Assembly (NCBI RefSeq): GCF_905475465.1
Contig: NC_062238.1
Coordinates: 7,978,501 to 8,042,500, forward strand
Source of the DNA: Pieris napi
Lineage: Eukaryota > Arthropoda > Insecta > Lepidoptera > Pieridae
Length of the DNA: 64,000 nt
Direction: 5' to 3'
In this document: positions 41,701 to 47,700 of the stretch, one piece after another
Position numbering within the stretch: position 1 is the first letter of the stretch
How the letters are laid out: the number at the start of each line of letters is the position of its first letter
Position numbers and translations under genes: made by a program
The notes under the pieces: generated by a model
What the model saw: the letters and a program-made list of their open reading frames with translations, nothing else
What the model was told of the DNA's origin: nothing
Databases searched by the model: none

Positions 41701-44700
41701 ATAAAATAATTTTTTATTCATGTTTTTTACTAATAAATAATCCCACTAAACCTGACTTCGATTCATGTAAAACGTAAAGTGAATTGTTTTGAATACCTAC
41801 TGAATTTGCTTTAATTTCGTTTCAGCTCAAGTATCAATGGACAGTATGATGATGGGAGGCGTCGGCGGCGTCGGGATGGGATCAGTTGGTGGTGGCGTTT
41901 CATCTATGGGGGGCTTCCAGCTTGTGAGGGATCCTACATCTGGAGCGCTTCTCTTACTTCCAGCGCCCCCGGATCTTCCACACACTGTTGTGTGGGGTGG
42001 CATGCCTTACCCTTCCGCTCCCTTACTCTTACCCCCTGCACCACATCCATCTCATCACCTACAGCTTCTACCAGGCGACCTCCTTGCGTCAACAGCTACC
42101 CTCCAACATACACACACACACTCTACCCGCCTGGTAACTCTGGCTCCTGCTCCTCAACCACAACCGCATCCAGCTCACGTAGAAAAGCGGAAACCGATCA
42201 TGCAACCGCTCATCACACCGCACACGTTAATAAAACTAGAACCTGAACCGCAACAAGAGAAACCACAACCTACCTTCGTCCAAGAGCCGCAACCGCAACC
42301 GATGCTTACCACGCATCTTTATTATCAACCCGAGTTTCAAGAGCAACCTTGTAGGAGTCAGGCCACGTCTCCCGCTGCACCTCCAACTCCGCCTCCAGAA
42401 GCTCCCGAAGTTCCGGGACATAAAGATGCCTCAAATCAAACTGATCACATTGATGATGAAGACGAACAAACCAACCAGATCGATGAGGATGAAAGGGATG
42501 TCGCCTGTATTGGTGTCGCTCATATACCAGAAGAATCTAATGTAATGCAGCAGCTTCAGATTTTACCCCCACCTATTGATAGTGCTGAGGAATCCTCGTC
42601 GGAAGCTATAGCGTCGTCTGCGGTGACAGGTGCGGTGGAAAAAGCTATAGATGCAATAGAAAACGACGATACTCTGGATAACTCTAGCAGCGGCTCTCAT
42701 GAATTGGTTATTGATACCGGACAATCGTCAAGTCCTCAACCCTTACCCACAAGGCCTCCAGATGACGTAAGTGGGTTAGAACTTCTATCCAATAGTATTG
42801 AACAGTATGAGCGAACTACCCCAGGGCACAATATGTCAAGTTTAGAGCCAACACCACTTACAGTGGACACCAGAACATCTTCTAAATTAAATATCTTAAT
42901 AAAAACTTCGCCGAAATCTCCACCGCGCACTGCGGATGTAGAACACAGAAGGTTTGAGTTTCCATCAACAGAAACATGTGGTTCCCAACCAAAACCATCA
43001 CTAGACAGATTAGGATTGCTGTGTGAGGTTATTTTAGCCGAACAACGTTTGATGGAAGAGGGTGCAGATACTGTTACAAACAGACCATCCACATCAAGGC
43101 CATTTATAAAAACAGAGCCGTTATTAAGTCCCACCGATTTAGATATACCTTCAGAAATTAAGAAGGAAAAGCATAGACATAGAGAAGATTCAACCAATGA
43201 AGGAAGACGGAAACATAGTCGTGACAGAGAAGAAAGATTGCGGCATAAGTTAGAAAAGATGAGACGGCACAAGCGTGAAAGAAAAAGCAATGATGGCGAC
43301 GATAGTGGAGGGGAACTGGAAGCCAGTTTGAGACGTGTTACAGCCTGCCCTTGTGGTATCGTGGATTGTTCACATACCTCGAACGTTCCATCAGCTCATG
43401 ATCTTGTTAATGCTATTGAAAAAGATATGCGAAAGCGATTACAAGATTTACAAAGACAGTGTGACGAGAAGAGGGCACAGCTGAATGCCTTAACTCCTCC
43501 TCTACCAGTTTTATCTACCACCCCAACCCCATCATTGCCCGCATTATCTCCAGACTCCGATAGAGGGTCATCTAAAAAGCGAAAAGTTGGAAGACCCCGA
43601 AAAGTTTCAAGTCCCGATTCCACTGAAACTATCGTTGCAAAGAAACCTAAATCGAAGAGCAGCCTAGTAGGGTATTTACTCGCTAAAGGTAAATTAAAAG
43701 GTGGAATATTGTGCTCACGCAGCGAGCCTTCAACGGAGGATCGAACGAGTAAAGTTAGACCCAAGCTAAAAGCTGAACCGATTTTAAAAGTATATTCTGA
43801 AGAAGATGAAAACGACTGGAGTCTAAACAAATCTGCTAGCTCATCAATGGAGAGTTTGAATGAGGTCCGCCAAAAGAATCGTGAGAAGGTAGATAGTTTG
43901 GCACGAAAACATTCAAGAGACGACTTCTCTGAAATCGAATTAGCTATACGCAGAGCCAGTGCTTCAAGTGACAGTGAAAAAGAGAGGCGAAAGGCCAAAA
44001 AGAGACGTAAGAGTCATAAATCAAAAGACAGATCGGAACAGCCTGTTAAGAATAAAGAACCTGAAACGGATACTCCTAAACCTGTGGTTTCTCGTTGTAC
44101 ATTAACAGAAGATAAATTAGATTTATCGCCACGAGTACTTACAGCCAGAGGTGGACTATTTTATGCTGGAAAACTAAGTGCAGTCCAGGCGCCTGATGTA
44201 TACGCTATAACATTAGACGGAGAAAGAGGAAATAAGCCGCATATTCTTTCAAGAGAGGAAACATTGAAAGATGCCGTAAGTACAATTAGTTTGAGTTTTT
44301 ACCTATTTGATTAATGAAGTTCAGAAGCTAATCACTGTTAATATTACATTAAAAAATTGAACTTCATATAAAAATAACGGAAGTCTTTCTCTTTATTTCA
44401 GAGACTAAAGATGGATCTTAAATTTCAGATTTTGGAAGTAAGTCCAACATCAGTCTCGGAACTGCCATCAGGTACCCGAGTGTGTGCGTATTGGTCTCAG
44501 CAATATCGTTGCCTGTATCCCGGGACTGTCGCTGTTTCGTCCCCTGACCCTCATGACGACAAGTTCGTGGCTGTGGAGTTTGATGATGGCGACTCCGGTA
44601 GGATAGCAATTGAAGATATACGCTTTTTGGAACCGAACTATCCGATTGTTGGTAAGTTATAACTGTCTAAGACTTTAGTAACAGAAGATTAAAACTTAAA

Positions 44701-47700
44701 ATAACTTTATTCATATAGGTAATCAAGTACACTTTCATAAGTATACGTTCGTACCTAAATAGAAAAGATTTTAAAAAGTGATTCTAGATTTACATTTTTT
44801 TTTAATGGCTCTAGCACGATTTGTGCATTAGCCAGCGTCAAGTATAGGATTTTTTATATAATTCGTGCTTGTCTTTAGAAATTCGACCGTGTCCTCCATG
44901 TACGGTTTAAGCACTCGCCTGGTACCGCACAACCCTAACAAAGGCCGAGAACAAATTTAAATTAAATTAAAACTTGCCCACGAACCGGGAATCGAACCCG
45001 GTACCCCTCACCTAGCTGCCACTTAATAAGCGGTCTTATAGGCTAGGCTATGAGGCCCCCAAATTTACATTTACTACCAGTTCACAAGTCAAGGGCGTCG
45101 AGCGGGCAAGATGTATTGATATTGATATAAGATGTATTCGTTTTTACAAGAAACTCCCAAGCGAAATTAGAGAATTATTACTGAATTAATTCAAAACTCT
45201 CGTTAAAAGTAAATTAATCAATAATACTTTTTATACATTTGACGATTTGGAACAATTTGTATGAAATCTTGGCGATTAAAAAGAGTGGCGGAGAGTTTAT
45301 TGCCAATTCTTCTATTCCGTTCTACGCCCTTGATTTGAGAACTGGCAGTAAATGTAAAATTAGAAGCATTTAATGTATATTTCTTTTTTGACGTTCATAA
45401 GTGTACATTGTGTTACCTACATGAATAAATGATTTTTGACTTTGGCTTTGAATCAGCTGACGCATAATATACTTTAAAACTCCTTTGTTCCTGTTTACTT
45501 AAATAATAAATATTAATCCTATTATTTTCAGAATATGAAAACACGCTGTTCACCCTTGGTAAGCGGCGAAGAAATACAAGTGTAACAGAAGATAAAAAAA
45601 ATATAGCATCGACAAGTAATGATATAAAACCTGAACCAATACCGGTACAAAAAGAGAAAGAAGAGACCGAAGAAGACAAACACAGAGATAGAAAAAAGTT
45701 GAAGAAGCACAGAAAAGAAAAAATTAAACGTCTAAGCGAGGACGATCCCACATCAATGGAGTACATTAAAAAGAAGAAGAAAAAACACAAATGCTGCGAA
45801 GAGCATTGTAAACACAAACGGCATCATAAAAAACACCACAGAAAACACAAGAAAAGACACCATTCCAGCTGCAAAGAACATTCTAGCTCATCAGGTGATG
45901 ACCATAGACATAAATCGTCATCAGATTACATCGATTCGAACAAATCTAACGAAGATTCTGTTGATTCTAACGAAAAACTGTCAACTTTAATAGCCTGTGA
46001 GAAGTCACCAGAGGAAAAGATGAAGACCGTGATTAAAAAGGCAGTTTTGCAGAAGAGTCTGGTAAAGACCCCGGTGTTGGACTTCAGTACTATCGGAAAG
46101 ATCACGTTGAAGAAGGAAGAGAAAGATAATTTGAAAGATAGCGGCATAGGTTTATTGGACGAGGAACCATCTACTTCTACTAATGAATTGGTCAAAAAGG
46201 TAGTTTTTCCATCAATCTTGTTAAATTAGTTGTAGTTCCAGTGAAATTGCTTTCTTCATATATGTTATGAAAGGGTATAAAGTCTATAAACGTCTTCATC
46301 AATTAATTTGTATAATAATATAGACCTTGGTTGTCTGGAAGTCAACTATCTGAACTGCTCATAGCAGTAAGATCACCTTTTTCTTTTTTTTTATATTTTC
46401 CTGTTTTTGAATGTAACTGAAGTTTTTTTTTAAAGATAATTCTCACCGATTGACCTAGTCCCATGCTAAGCTTGTGAAGCTTGTGTTAGTACTAGGCAAC
46501 GGATATACATACATATTATAGATAGATAGACATATAAATACATATTTAAACACCCAAGACCTAAGCACAACACCAAATGCTCATCACATCGATGTTGACC
46601 CATGGATTCGCAGTCAGGGGTACTAACCACTAGACCAATGAGTCGTCAAAACTTTTAAGTTGCGTGGTTGTGATAGCGCGTTAAAATTATTCTATATTAG
46701 GATGTATTTTGAGAATTATTATTTGATATTTTGTATTTTGAGAAATTCATGGTAAAACTATTGAAATCACAAATTGAAGTAGGGGGCCGTTTAACTATTA
46801 CGCAAGACTCCCCGTCTTTGATTTTCTTATTTGGTGATTACGTCACCAGTAATTATTTACTTTTTTTACACGTATTAGGTACCCACACATTGTCTATGCT
46901 TGAAAACGAAACGCATATTCAAAGATTCCTACAAAAAATTCATACGTTTATGTTCTATTATTTTTTGAGAGCTTTGCTTACTTTTACTTACTACATGAGG
47001 GGGGGGGGGATAAATTGCTTACGTAATACTTGAACGGTCCCTAGGAATCCAGCAGTTTTTAGGAGATTTATCAGAACTATATTATAATAATAATAATATT
47101 TTTTATTAATCAGACAAATACAGTCCATTGATTGATTAGTGAGTTAGTAACAATAGTTTCTTAAGATCTATGTTAGAGAATTAGTAAAAATAAGGAAAAA
47201 GTAGTTAAATAAAAACTATCAGGTACAAAGCCCTGCGGAGATGTCGGAGCAGTGTCGTAAATAGGGGCACTCCATTCTTTCGACTATCATCCGTAAGATG
47301 TTGCTGGAGCTGCCCATTATCTATATTATTAGCATTATCATATTATATAAAGTATACTACTATAACCTCTATCCGAGGGCTTTTTTTAAACCTGAATCCT
47401 ATTCTTACAGAAGGTAAAACGACGCACCGTATCCGCGTCATCGGACGGCGGCGGGGGAGTGAGCAAGATGGCGGCGTTTCTGCCTGGAGCTCTATGGCGC
47501 TGGCTGGGACCGCCATACAGACGCACTGCGAGACCCCGCCACAGAAAACTTTTCTATAAGGCTATACAGAGAGGAGAAGAAACGCTGCAAGTGAGTTTAT
47601 CTCACTTTCGAAATGTTTATTTCTTTGTTCACTGTCGAAATTTCATAATTCACTGTACTAACGCGATTTATTACTGCTGTTGACTAGCAATACTTTTTTG

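Noticed and set aside
42236..43998. Long minus-strand open frames inside wge exon 8 (up to 200 codons)
   Set aside because: Shadow frames of the real coding strand: low-complexity Ser/Leu-rich products with no domain.
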